DNA from: Candidatus Helarchaeota archaeon
GTDB lineage: Archaea > Asgardarchaeota > Lokiarchaeia > Helarchaeales > HEL-GB-A
Direction: 5' to 3'
NCBI GenBank assembly: GCA_016840125.1
Contig: JAEOSY010000567.1
Span: 1 to 6,545, forward strand
Length of the DNA stretch: 6,545 bases
Shown here piece after piece: positions 1-5,428 of this stretch (position 1 is its first letter; every line of letters starts with the position of its first letter). The translations under genes were made by a program, and so were the position numbers. Under the pieces are notes generated by a model. The model had not been told where the DNA came from, made no database searches, and saw only the letters and a program-made list of their open reading frames with translations.

Positions 1-19
1 AAGAAAAGAAAGAAAAAAA
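1..19 (-). terminator. T-rich terminator after the HhH membrane-protein gene
   Basis: Read on the minus strand, the TAA stop of the 520-aa gene is followed at once by a T-rich tract with a T7 run and further T3-T4 runs broken by single C residues. Archaeal RNA polymerase commonly stops at such U-tracts without a stem-loop. The tract reaches the window edge, so it may be longer than seen here. Confidence 0.55.
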
Positions 20-1582
20 TTAAATGGATTTGGAGAGGCTGATCCATTCGGAAAGCATATTCGCTGTGATACTGGTGGGTATTCCTTCTTTAGAAATGGT
101 ATCCAAAACTTGAACTCTTAATGCATTTACATTGATTTTGGACAGATGTTTTACAGAACGTACCCCTGATTTTGCTAAGATCATAGCATTCTGTATATTC
201 ATGTTGGGAATTCGTAACAGATCGGAGATAATACGCCAAATTATTATTTTTGATTGGGGGATGCCTGTTCTACCCGAAATATCCTTGCTATTAGCTCGCA
301 ATAAATCAGTAGATGTGTAGAATCCAGCATTATGTAAGGTTGCGACTTCATTTTGATTTATAATACCATAATTTTCTATTTTAACAGGACTTGGTTTTGA
401 CAATGGCATCTTTGCTGTAGGAGGTGCTGCACTCACAGGTTGTGTTGTGGGCATAGGAGGTTTTGTGAATGGGATATGTGCTGTAGCTTCATCGGCAACG
501 AGCTCTACGGATGATGTCGGGGCGGGTGATGTGGCAGCGGCAAACTTCGGCGCCTCAGGGGGGATAATGGTTGTTGGTTGAACTTGAGGTGAAAAAATCA
601 TACCCCGAATAAACATAATTCCAGCCCATACGCCGAATATAATAAGCAGGATTGATACTAGATAAAGATCCATTCCACTTACATTTGCTAAAATAATATC
701 ATGGAGCGCAGGTAGGAATTTTCCCACAATAACAAGTCCCATAAAAATTCCAGGTGCTAACCCAAATCCTAGCACGGCCGACGTATTCTTGAATTCTAAT
801 TTCCGAGCACTTGCTAATATTTTTCCAAGTACAAGCCAAATTACAATAATTAAGACTGTACCTAGCATCATAACCAAAGGATACATGGTTATCACCATAG
901 TACCTACAGGAAATTCGATGCTCAGAAGTGTAAGCTGCGCCATCGCCCATAAATCGGTTAAGGCCCACCCCATAATATCTGCTTGTGACATACTTAGATA
1001 AAATGAGAATAGAACAGCAAATAAGATAACAAAAATTAGACTCTGTCCAAAACTGGAAGTATCATTATAGATATTGTTTAAACCTGAACTTGAGCCAAAA
1101 AGACCACCAGAGAGTTTTGACCCAAAAGTGGCTTCAACTGTAGGTACAACAACAACTTTTCGTCTTTCTGGAGGTAATTTTTTAACTTCTTTTGCTTTTC
1201 TTATCCATTTATCAATAACATCAACAGAAAGACCGGTATCCTCCGATAAGAGATCAGCGGATTCTTCCGCTAAATCTTCAATACTCATAACACCAGAACT
1301 GACTAAGCGTTTAGCGTCTTCTATCTTAATCTCGACAAGTTGAGAAAGTTCGGCTGCTGCACTATCCACTTCAACGAATTTTTTCCGTTCTTGAGCTCTT
1401 GCCAAGATAACCCAAGTCGTCAATTGCTTCTTAGCAATGCCTGTAATTTTACTCAGTTCTTCGGGGTTGGAGCTACCCAATCTCTTTATTGAGTTAATGC
1501 CAGCCCTATACAATCGAATTGCGCTCTTTTTATTAAGTCCTTTGATTTTTGTCAAATCAGTAATAGCTTTCTCTTCAGTCAT
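20..1582 (-). CDS. Membrane protein with paired N- and C-terminal helix-hairpin-helix (DUF4332-like) units and a Yip1-like membrane block
   Basis: This 520-aa protein is not a family I can name as a whole. Residues 6-64 and 71-134 are two HhH units of the DUF4332 type, with patterns such as KIKGLNKKSAIRLYRAGI followed by 'EELSKITGI...W'. Residues about 179-330 hold strongly hydrophobic helices at roughly 179-198, 226-253, 268-290 and 304-329, plus a weaker one near 204-222. The spacing and a late W-x-x-G-I-M-F-I-R-G-M segment resemble the Yip1 domain, but I could not test that. Residues 331-402 are a Pro/Ala/Thr-rich linker. Residues 403-459 and 460-518 are two more HhH-like units. Four crossing helices would put both HhH pairs on the cytoplasmic side. 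The ATG is supported by a GAGG Shine-Dalgarno site 7 nt upstream. The gene follows the Rab-like GTPase on the same strand after 142 bp. HhH units can bind DNA or protein; which applies here is unknown. The gene call is firm, the HhH assignment good, and the Yip1 resemblance tentative. Confidence 0.85.
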   Translation of the reverse strand: MTEEKAITDLTKIKGLNKKSAIRLYRAGINSIKRLGSSNPEELSKITGIAKKQLTTWVILARAQERKKFVEVDSAAAELSQLVEIKIEDAKRLVSSGVMSIEDLAEESADLLSEDTGLSVDVIDKWIRKAKEVKKLPPERRKVVVVPTVEATFGSKLSGGLFGSSSGLNNIYNDTSSFGQSLIFVILFAVLFSFYLSMSQADIMGWALTDLWAMAQLTLLSIEFPVGTMVITMYPLVMMLGTVLIIVIWLVLGKILASARKLEFKNTSAVLGFGLAPGIFMGLVIVGKFLPALHDIILANVSGMDLYLVSILLIIFGVWAGIMFIRGMIFSPQVQPTTIIPPEAPKFAAATSPAPTSSVELVADEATAHIPFTKPPMPTTQPVSAAPPTAKMPLSKPSPVKIENYGIINQNEVATLHNAGFYTSTDLLRANSKDISGRTGIPQSKIIIWRIISDLLRIPNMNIQNAMILAKSGVRSVKHLSKINVNALRVQVLDTISKEGIPTSITANMLSEWISLSKSI

Positions 1583-1588
1583 AGTAAG

Positions 1589-1593
1589 CCCTC
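1589..1593 (-). promoter_or_regulatory. Shine-Dalgarno site of the HhH membrane-protein gene
   Basis: GAGGG on the minus strand has a 7-nt spacer from its GAGG core to the ATG at 1582. It supports that start. Confidence 0.6.
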
Positions 1594-1606
1594 AATGAGT
1601 AAAATC

Positions 1607-1631
1607 TAATCTGTTATACATAATCTGTTAT
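1607..1631. repeat. Perfect 11-bp direct repeat with 14-bp period in the leader of the HhH membrane-protein gene
   Basis: TAATCTGTTAT occurs at 1607-1617 and again at 1621-1631, separated by 3 bp. On the minus strand the copies read ATAACAGATTA. They lie 25-49 bp upstream of the ATG and overlap the start site expected from the TATA-like box at 1639-1650, which is where an archaeal repressor operator would sit. This role is an inference from position. Confidence 0.5.
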
Positions 1632-1638
1632 TCGCCCC

Positions 1639-1650
1639 TATTTATATTTA
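1639..1650 (-). promoter_or_regulatory. Candidate TATA box for the HhH membrane-protein gene
   Basis: The minus strand reads TAAATATAAATA, close to archaeal box A. A start about 25 bp downstream would fall near 1620 and give a leader of roughly 38 nt. The surroundings are AT-rich, so a chance match is possible. If real, the gene can be transcribed independently of the upstream GTPase gene. Confidence 0.35.
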
Positions 1651-1724
1651 TTTTTTATAGATTTTACCTCTTTTTTTTTAATAAGCACTAGTAAATGCCA
1701 GTAGTAAAGCAACATAAATTGAAA

Positions 1725-2258
1725 TTAAACCGAATCATAAGCTTTTAAGCAGCGCTGGGCGATTTGCTCAAACATCACATCAACATTCTCTCCGGTTTTT
1801 GCGGAGGTTGGATAGACGTCTAACTTATTATTTGAGGCGAATTGATCTATATCATCCTTGGTAACCACTTTTTCCAAGTCGATCTTGTTGCTTAAAATGA
1901 GGATCGGAATCTCTCCACAATGAGAGTTTATATCTTTAAACCATACTTTTAGATTTTCGAAGGTTTCTTTCCGTGATACGTCAAACACGATTAGTGCTGC
2001 GCTCGAATCCAAATAGTAATGGTCGCGAATACGGCTGAAGCGCTGGTGCCCGCCCATGTCCCAGATGGATAATGTTATTGATCGGATAACGTTCTCTTCC
2101 TGAAATTCTAATTTTTTGATTGTGAAATCAGCACCAATTGTAGGCAAGTAGGAAGCATCGAATTTTTTATCGGCATAGCGTCTGATGAGAGAGGTCTTCC
2201 CGACGGAAGGGTCACCGACTACAACGAGTTTGTAACTATAGCGGATGGTTTCAGTCAT
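1725..2258 (-). CDS. Ras-superfamily small GTPase, Rab-like
   Basis: This 177-aa protein is one G domain of the usual Ras/Rab length and a predicted GTP-controlled switch. All five G motifs are present: G1 GDPSVGKTS (15-23), G2 Thr40 in PTIGADF, G3 WDMGGHQRF (66-74), G4 NKID (124-127) and G5 TSAKTG (151-156). Rab-like signatures include the IGADF segment, the double Tyr after switch II (81-82) and FDVSRKETFENLKVWFKDI (92-110). The residue matching Ras Gln61 is His71, and G3 reads DMGGH rather than DTAGQ, so hydrolysis may be slow or use a different mechanism. The residue matching Ras Gly12 is Pro17. The C-terminus ends soon after the last G-domain helix, with one Cys eight residues from the end and no CAAX or Rab-type CC/CXC motif, so lipid anchoring is unlikely. 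The ATG has GGTG 9 nt upstream. The gene precedes the HhH membrane-protein gene and is divergent from the coiled-coil gene, which suggests a membrane partner and an effector. The family is certain; the cellular role is unknown. Confidence 0.95.
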   Translation of the reverse strand: MTETIRYSYKLVVVGDPSVGKTSLIRRYADKKFDASYLPTIGADFTIKKLEFQEENVIRSITLSIWDMGGHQRFSRIRDHYYLDSSAALIVFDVSRKETFENLKVWFKDINSHCGEIPILILSNKIDLEKVVTKDDIDQFASNNKLDVYPTSAKTGENVDVMFEQIAQRCLKAYDSV

Positions 2259-2458
2259 TACTTAGTGCACCAATAAAAAATGTTATTCTTGTTTCTCTAG
2301 AAAGTTCGATATAAAATATATATGTTCTGATTGAACCACGAAGATGAAGATAGAGAAATATATGTAGGAGAATTTGTTATATTATCTTGGAGTTAATTGA
2401 AAATCTATCCAGAATATTCCCGAAATGAATCAATAGGTAAGAAAAGTAGGTATAAAAC
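2259..2458. promoter_or_regulatory. Divergent promoter region of the GTPase and coiled-coil genes
   Basis: This 200-bp AT-rich gap lies between divergent genes. For the GTPase, the minus strand shows a TATA-like stretch at 2310-2323 and a GGTG Shine-Dalgarno site at 2268-2271, 9 nt before the ATG. For the coiled-coil gene, AT-rich stretches at 2356-2363 and 2376-2383 could be TATA boxes, and AGGT at 2448-2451 sits 7 nt before the GTG start. The shared region would allow joint control. No open frame longer than a few codons was seen here. Confidence 0.4.
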
Positions 2459-3286
2459 GTGCCTAAACTAGATCCAGTTGAACAGATTGAAACACAAGAG
2501 CGTATAATTAAGAAACAGAAGCGTGAAATAAAAAAATTTGAGCGAGATATTGTTGCAGCTCAAGAAGAATTTTTTAACTATAAAAAAGGACAGAAACTAA
2601 AACTTTTGGACATTCAAAAACGAATTAAGGATCAAAGTCAAACAATTCGGGAATTAAAACGCGAAAAGAAATTGGAAACACGTCAGCGTGAAGAACTGAG
2701 TATAAAACACCATGCAAAGGAACAGACCGCTGGATCCCGACTGAATGATCTTGAAGCTAAAATTGAACTGTTGAAAATTGAAAATGAGGAATTAATCAAT
2801 AAAATCACCGAAGGTAATGTGATAAAACTCGAGAAGGAGAACGAAATTTCAGATTTAACAACAAAAGTAAAAAAGCTGCAATATGAACTTGACAATATTA
2901 AACAGACTAAGCTCGATGGTCTTCAACAGAAAATTAAGATAAAGGAAGATTTATTAGATAAACAGAATCAAGCAGTAAACCAATTAACCCTTGACATTAA
3001 AAAGTATGAAGTTGAAATTGCAGAATTAGAATTTAAACTTTCCAACGAACAAAGCAAACACAGTGAATTAGGAGAACTTGAAAAGAAAGTCAACAAGCAA
3101 GAAGAGATTATAATTCATCTCCGAAGGACAAAAAATTCCTCTGAAGAACAGATTAGCTCCTTACGGGAAAAATTAAACGATTCAAATAAGCGAATCAATA
3201 GCCTAATAGAGAAAATGAAGGCAGATATTTCGCTTGCTGAAAAGAAAATTACCTATTTTCAGATAAATCTTCCTGAGGATATTTGA
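2459..3286 (+). CDS. Long coiled-coil protein, function unknown
   Basis: This 275-aa protein is built almost wholly of Lys, Glu, Leu, Ile, Gln and Asn in heptad-like order. There is no proline between Pro6 and Pro272, and no Cys or Trp. This predicts one continuous helix of about 265 residues, near 40 nm if straight. A small GS-containing break near residues 92-93 could be a hinge. There are no Walker motifs, membrane segments or signal peptide, so it is not an SMC or Rad50 ATPase despite similar composition. The GTG start is the first possible one, since an in-frame TAA lies two codons upstream; weak AGGT precedes it by 7 nt. The gene is divergent from the Rab-like GTPase, which makes a tether, scaffold or effector role possible, but coiled coils are too generic to assign a function. 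The gene ends 13 bp from the convergent 294-aa gene. Confidence 0.85.
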   Translation: MPKLDPVEQIETQERIIKKQKREIKKFERDIVAAQEEFFNYKKGQKLKLLDIQKRIKDQSQTIRELKREKKLETRQREELSIKHHAKEQTAGSRLNDLEAKIELLKIENEELINKITEGNVIKLEKENEISDLTTKVKKLQYELDNIKQTKLDGLQQKIKIKEDLLDKQNQAVNQLTLDIKKYEVEIAELEFKLSNEQSKHSELGELEKKVNKQEEIIIHLRRTKNSSEEQISSLREKLNDSNKRINSLIEKMKADISLAEKKITYFQINLPEDI

Positions 3287-3299
3287 AAAAACAAAAATA
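3285..3299 (-). terminator. T-rich terminator of the 294-aa gene
   Basis: On the minus strand, the TAA stop is followed by T5 and T6 runs separated by G. This fits U-tract termination for the 294-aa gene. The tract overlaps the stop codon of the convergent coiled-coil gene, so transcripts of the two genes probably overlap at their 3' ends. Confidence 0.45.
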
Positions 3300-4184
3300 T
3301 TACTGAACCTGATTCTTACATTGTTCAAGGATTTCTTTTATTGCCTCATAATCAGACGCAGATAATAATTCTTCTGTCCGGCGGAGGTTTCGGGCAACTT
3401 TCCCGAGTTCATAAATTGCGGGGGTCCATTTGCTTCCTTCTGAAATTTTTTCTCGGGCTTGGTCAAGATAATCAGCAGCTAATTTTGTATTCATCCCCGC
3501 TCGAATTTTTTGATTTAATTCATTAAACAGCGAATTTAAAGGTCCAGCTGCCAGTTGGGGGGCGGGTTCTTGTGCAGGAGCCGGTGTTTGGGAAGTTGTC
3601 GTTGTGGGTGCAGGAGAGGGATTGTTAGAAGCATTTACAACCGCTGCGACAGGTTTTGACATTGCAGGCGAAGGGGTGACTGCTGTAGGATGCGGGGTTA
3701 CAACGGGTCCTGACGCAATCATACCAGAAGCTATATTCTTTTTAAGATCTGTAATTTCCCGTACCATACGTTCAATATCAATTTCGATACTATCCATCTT
3801 ATCAACTACTTTGCTGAAATTGCGTTCGAATAATTCAAGTGTTTTTTGAAGATTTTTCAGAAAGTAGGTGGTTTCGGCGGTCGATTTCTCAACTTTGTCA
3901 ATTCGTGCGACGGTCATCACAACACGTTCCAACGTAGAGGCAAATTCCCCCATTCTTCCAATTAATGTAAGTCCAATCTTTTCAAAACCCTCACGTAATC
4001 GGTCTATAGAGTCGCTCAGTCCCGGGTTGGCGCCAGATGCTGGTTTAAAAATAGGCTTTTGCTCTTCTACATATCCTAGTTGAGCTTTTACTTCAGGGGG
4101 TAGTTGTTTCAATACTTCTTCGGGAATATTTTGCGTTTCAGCATTATTTCCCTTCTGTGATTTATCTTCTGGCAACCATTTCAC
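3300..4184 (-). CDS. Helical/coiled-coil protein with Pro/Ala/Thr-rich linker, function unknown
   Basis: I do not recognise this 294-aa protein. Residues 1-53 are polar and probably flexible, with a short helix around IPEEVLKQLPPEVKAQLGY. Residues 54-152 are predicted helical with coiled-coil character. Residues 159-213 form a Pro/Ala/Thr/Ser-rich linker. Residues 214-294 look like a compact helical domain of three or four helices with one Trp (253). There is no membrane segment, signal peptide, nucleotide-binding motif or cysteine cluster; the only Cys is 289. The start is GTG (4182-4184), giving MKWLPEDK. An in-frame stop lies ten codons upstream and no ATG lies between, so this is the best start although its Shine-Dalgarno site is weak. 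The gene is divergent from the histone gene and convergent with the coiled-coil gene. The helix-linker-helix layout suggests a scaffold or adaptor, but that is only a guess. Confidence 0.8.
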   Translation of the reverse strand: MKWLPEDKSQKGNNAETQNIPEEVLKQLPPEVKAQLGYVEEQKPIFKPASGANPGLSDSIDRLREGFEKIGLTLIGRMGEFASTLERVVMTVARIDKVEKSTAETTYFLKNLQKTLELFERNFSKVVDKMDSIEIDIERMVREITDLKKNIASGMIASGPVVTPHPTAVTPSPAMSKPVAAVVNASNNPSPAPTTTTSQTPAPAQEPAPQLAAGPLNSLFNELNQKIRAGMNTKLAADYLDQAREKISEGSKWTPAIYELGKVARNLRRTEELLSASDYEAIKEILEQCKNQVQ

Positions 4185-4410
4185 ACCGACTTTGGGATCT
4201 TTAATTTGTTGATCTTATTCTTTTTTCCTTTTTATCTATTTAACTAATTTTATGGCATTAAATAAATTTAGCTAAAATTCTGTTTTTCCTTTAAATAAAA
4301 ACCTTTAAATAAATCTTCTTAAAAAACAAAGGCATATAAAAAGATTAAATTTGAATTACAAGTCTAATTAACGAGATTTAAAGACACCTATCACATGGTA
4401 AGGGTTGTTT
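4185..4410. promoter_or_regulatory. Divergent promoter region of the 294-aa gene and the histone gene
   Basis: This very AT-rich 226-bp gap holds several TATA-like elements. On the plus strand they are TTTAAATA at 4290-4297 and 4304-4311 and CATATAAAA at 4333-4341. The last would place a histone transcription start near 4362, about 50 nt before the ATG. On the minus strand an AT stretch around 4257-4266 could serve the 294-aa gene. A perfect 10-bp palindrome, TTTAGCTAAA (4267-4276), lies between the two promoters. No coding frame or structured RNA was evident. Confidence 0.4.
4288..4313. repeat. Perfect 12-bp direct repeat with 14-bp period containing tandem TATA-like boxes
   Basis: CCTTTAAATAAA occurs at 4288-4299 and 4302-4313, separated by AA. 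Each copy contains TTTAAATA, close to the archaeal box A consensus, preceded by CC. They may be alternative TATA boxes for the histone gene or a duplicated regulator site, or a chance product of AT-rich DNA. Confidence 0.45.
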
Positions 4411-4647
4411 ATGCCCAGAGAAAAAATAGAGCGGATCATTCCTCTTGCACCTCTCGATCGATTAATTAGGAAAGCAAAAGCAGAACGTGTAAGTGAGAAA
4501 GCTGCAACAGCGATGGGGGAAATTTTAGAAGAATTGGGGTTGGAGATTGCTGGAATGGCAAAAGAGTTGGCAGAGCATGCACATCGGAAAACTATTAATG
4601 GTGATGATATTCGCCTTGCCTACAAGCAATGGAAACGCAGAAAATAG
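4411..4647 (+). CDS. Archaeal histone (HMf family)
   Basis: This 78-aa single histone fold should dimerise and wrap DNA as a chromatin protein. Against HMfB the core aligns without gaps from PLAPLDRLIRKAKAERVS (11-28) to RKTINGDDIRLA (59-70). Conserved residues include Arg17 and Arg26 (DNA contacts, HMfB Arg10 and Arg19), Leu53, His56 and Asp66 (dimer-dimer interface, HMfB Leu46, His49 and Asp59), and the RKT loop 59-61. HMfB Gly16, which permits close packing of stacked turns, is Lys23 here. There is a short charged N-terminal extension of about seven residues and a basic end, KQWKRRK. I chose the ATG at 4411; an in-frame TTG at 4405 would add two residues and is less likely. The ORF is followed by a T7 terminator and appears monocistronic, with its promoter in the region shared with the divergent 294-aa gene. 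The family assignment is secure. Confidence 0.97.
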   Translation: MPREKIERIIPLAPLDRLIRKAKAERVSEKAATAMGEILEELGLEIAGMAKELAEHAHRKTINGDDIRLAYKQWKRRK

Positions 4648-4664
4648 TCCTTCTTTTTTTCTAT
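4648..4664 (+). terminator. T-run terminator of the histone gene
   Basis: Seven consecutive T residues (4654-4660) within a pyrimidine-rich stretch begin directly after the TAG stop. This is a typical archaeal U-tract terminator. Confidence 0.6.
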
Positions 4665-4696
4665 TATTCAATCCTTTAGAGCAAATATATTGAAAT

Positions 4697-4709
4697 CAAA
4701 ATAAAAAAT
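4697..4709 (-). terminator. T-run terminator of the zinc-ribbon gene
   Basis: The minus strand reads CATTTTTTATTTTG about 33 nt past the TGA stop of the zinc-ribbon gene. With the histone terminator it forms a convergent terminator pair. Confidence 0.45.
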
Positions 4710-4741
4710 GAGTAGGTTTAAGTTATGGTTTTGTTATAAGT

Positions 4742-5278
4742 TCAACTACCTATAACAGACCCACAGTACGGACACATTTTATAATCAAGGCGAATTTCTT
4801 TTTGACAGGCATCACAGTTGAAAGTTCGGAGCTTCAATGAACAGTATGGACAATAAAAGAAGTTAGATTGGATGGGGCGAGCGCATCGAGGACAATTATC
4901 ACCTGTTACCGCAGCGGCAGCGCTTGGGGGTGCAGCAACTCCTCGGGGAGCGGCAATGGCATCATAGTCTGAAGTTGCCCCTGGAGCCGCACCAGCTGCT
5001 GGAGCTGCGACTTGGGAGGGTCCGCGTTCAGCCATCTTAATTAAGGCTTTCACCGATTGAGAAATTTGATATGGGTTTATCATGGGAATGGCAACATTTT
5101 GTATAATAAAAGCTATAAATTTATTACCATTTAATTCATTAAACAAACCCTGTTCTAGAACTTCTCTTCCTTTAACTAATCGTAAGGCCCATTGTTCCCC
5201 TATTTTACCCAGCTGTGCCGAATAACTTGAACCTGGAATTCCTAAAGGAGATGAATATGGAACAAAATCACCAGACAT
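4742..5278 (-). CDS. Protein with helical N-terminal domain and C-terminal double zinc ribbon, function unknown
   Basis: This 178-aa protein ends in two zinc ribbons. The first is CPRC...CPYC (Cys129, 132, 143, 146) and the second CDAC...CPYC (Cys155, 158, 169, 172), which resembles the double zinc ribbon (DZR) found in many archaeal proteins. Residues 1-20 are polar with Gly/Pro. Residues 21-86 appear helical, with a hydrophobic segment NKFIAFIIQNVAIPMINPY that is too short and interrupted for a sure membrane helix. Residues 87-124 are an Ala/Pro-rich linker. I placed the start at the ATG at 5278 because GGTGA lies 5 nt upstream. The longer ATG at 5290 would add MVRR, has no Shine-Dalgarno site, and would place GGTGA inside the gene. 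It is divergent from the AN1-protease gene. The ribbons probably mediate protein or nucleic-acid contacts; the partner is unknown. Confidence 0.85.
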   Translation of the reverse strand: MSGDFVPYSSPLGIPGSSYSAQLGKIGEQWALRLVKGREVLEQGLFNELNGNKFIAFIIQNVAIPMINPYQISQSVKALIKMAERGPSQVAAPAAGAAPGATSDYDAIAAPRGVAAPPSAAAAVTGDNCPRCARPIQSNFFYCPYCSLKLRTFNCDACQKEIRLDYKMCPYCGSVIGS

Positions 5279-5283
5279 TCTTC

Positions 5284-5288
5284 TCACC
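5284..5288 (-). promoter_or_regulatory. Shine-Dalgarno site deciding the start of the zinc-ribbon gene
   Basis: GGTGA on the minus strand matches the archaeal anti-Shine-Dalgarno sequence with a 5-nt spacer to the ATG at 5278. It favours that start over the ATG at 5290. Confidence 0.55.
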
Positions 5289-5359
5289 ATGTATTTTTTA
5301 ATGACTTATTTTATTCTGTAGCATTTTTATGAAAATGATAATAATTCATTTTATTTATT

Positions 5360-5374
5360 ATTGATTATATCAAT
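5360..5374. promoter_or_regulatory. Inverted repeat in the divergent promoter of the zinc-ribbon and AN1-protease genes
   Basis: ATTGAT-TAT-ATCAAT is a perfect 6-bp dyad with a 3-bp centre, in the 150-bp AT-rich gap between two divergent genes. It could be an operator for a dimeric regulator, and its AT-rich centre might double as a TATA element. Short dyads arise by chance in AT-rich DNA, so support is weak. Confidence 0.25.
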
Positions 5375-5421
5375 TAATAATTATCTTCATTTGAAAAATC
5401 ATCAATTTTTAGGATTACTCC

Positions 5422-5427
5422 AAGGAG
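5422..5427 (+). promoter_or_regulatory. Shine-Dalgarno site of the AN1-protease gene with unusual spacing
   Basis: AAGGAG ends only 1 nt before the ATG at 5429, too close for normal use. It lies 10 nt before the in-frame GTG at 5438. The GTG (residue Val4) may therefore be the real start, which would shorten the protein by three residues ahead of the zinc finger. Confidence 0.5.
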
Positions 5428-5428
5428 T

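Noticed and set aside
1672..1680. T9 run as a terminator
   Set aside because: It is a T-run on the plus strand, where no gene ends. On the minus strand, where the GTPase gene ends, it is an A-run and would not act as a terminator.
1725..1751. C-terminal lipidation signal on the GTPase
   Set aside because: The only nearby Cys is eight residues from the end, and no CAAX, CC or CXC motif is present.
2459..3286. SMC/Rad50-type protein
   Set aside because: Composition is similar, but there are no Walker A, Walker B or signature motifs and no globular heads; it is only a coiled coil.
3604..3849. Ala/Thr/Gly-rich open frame on the plus strand
   Set aside because: It is opposite the Pro/Ala/Thr-linker and coiled-coil part of the 294-aa gene and is explained as a shadow of that composition.
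4405..4410. TTG start two codons upstream of the histone ATG
   Set aside because: The ATG at 4411 gives the usual histone N-terminus, and the TTG gains no Shine-Dalgarno support.
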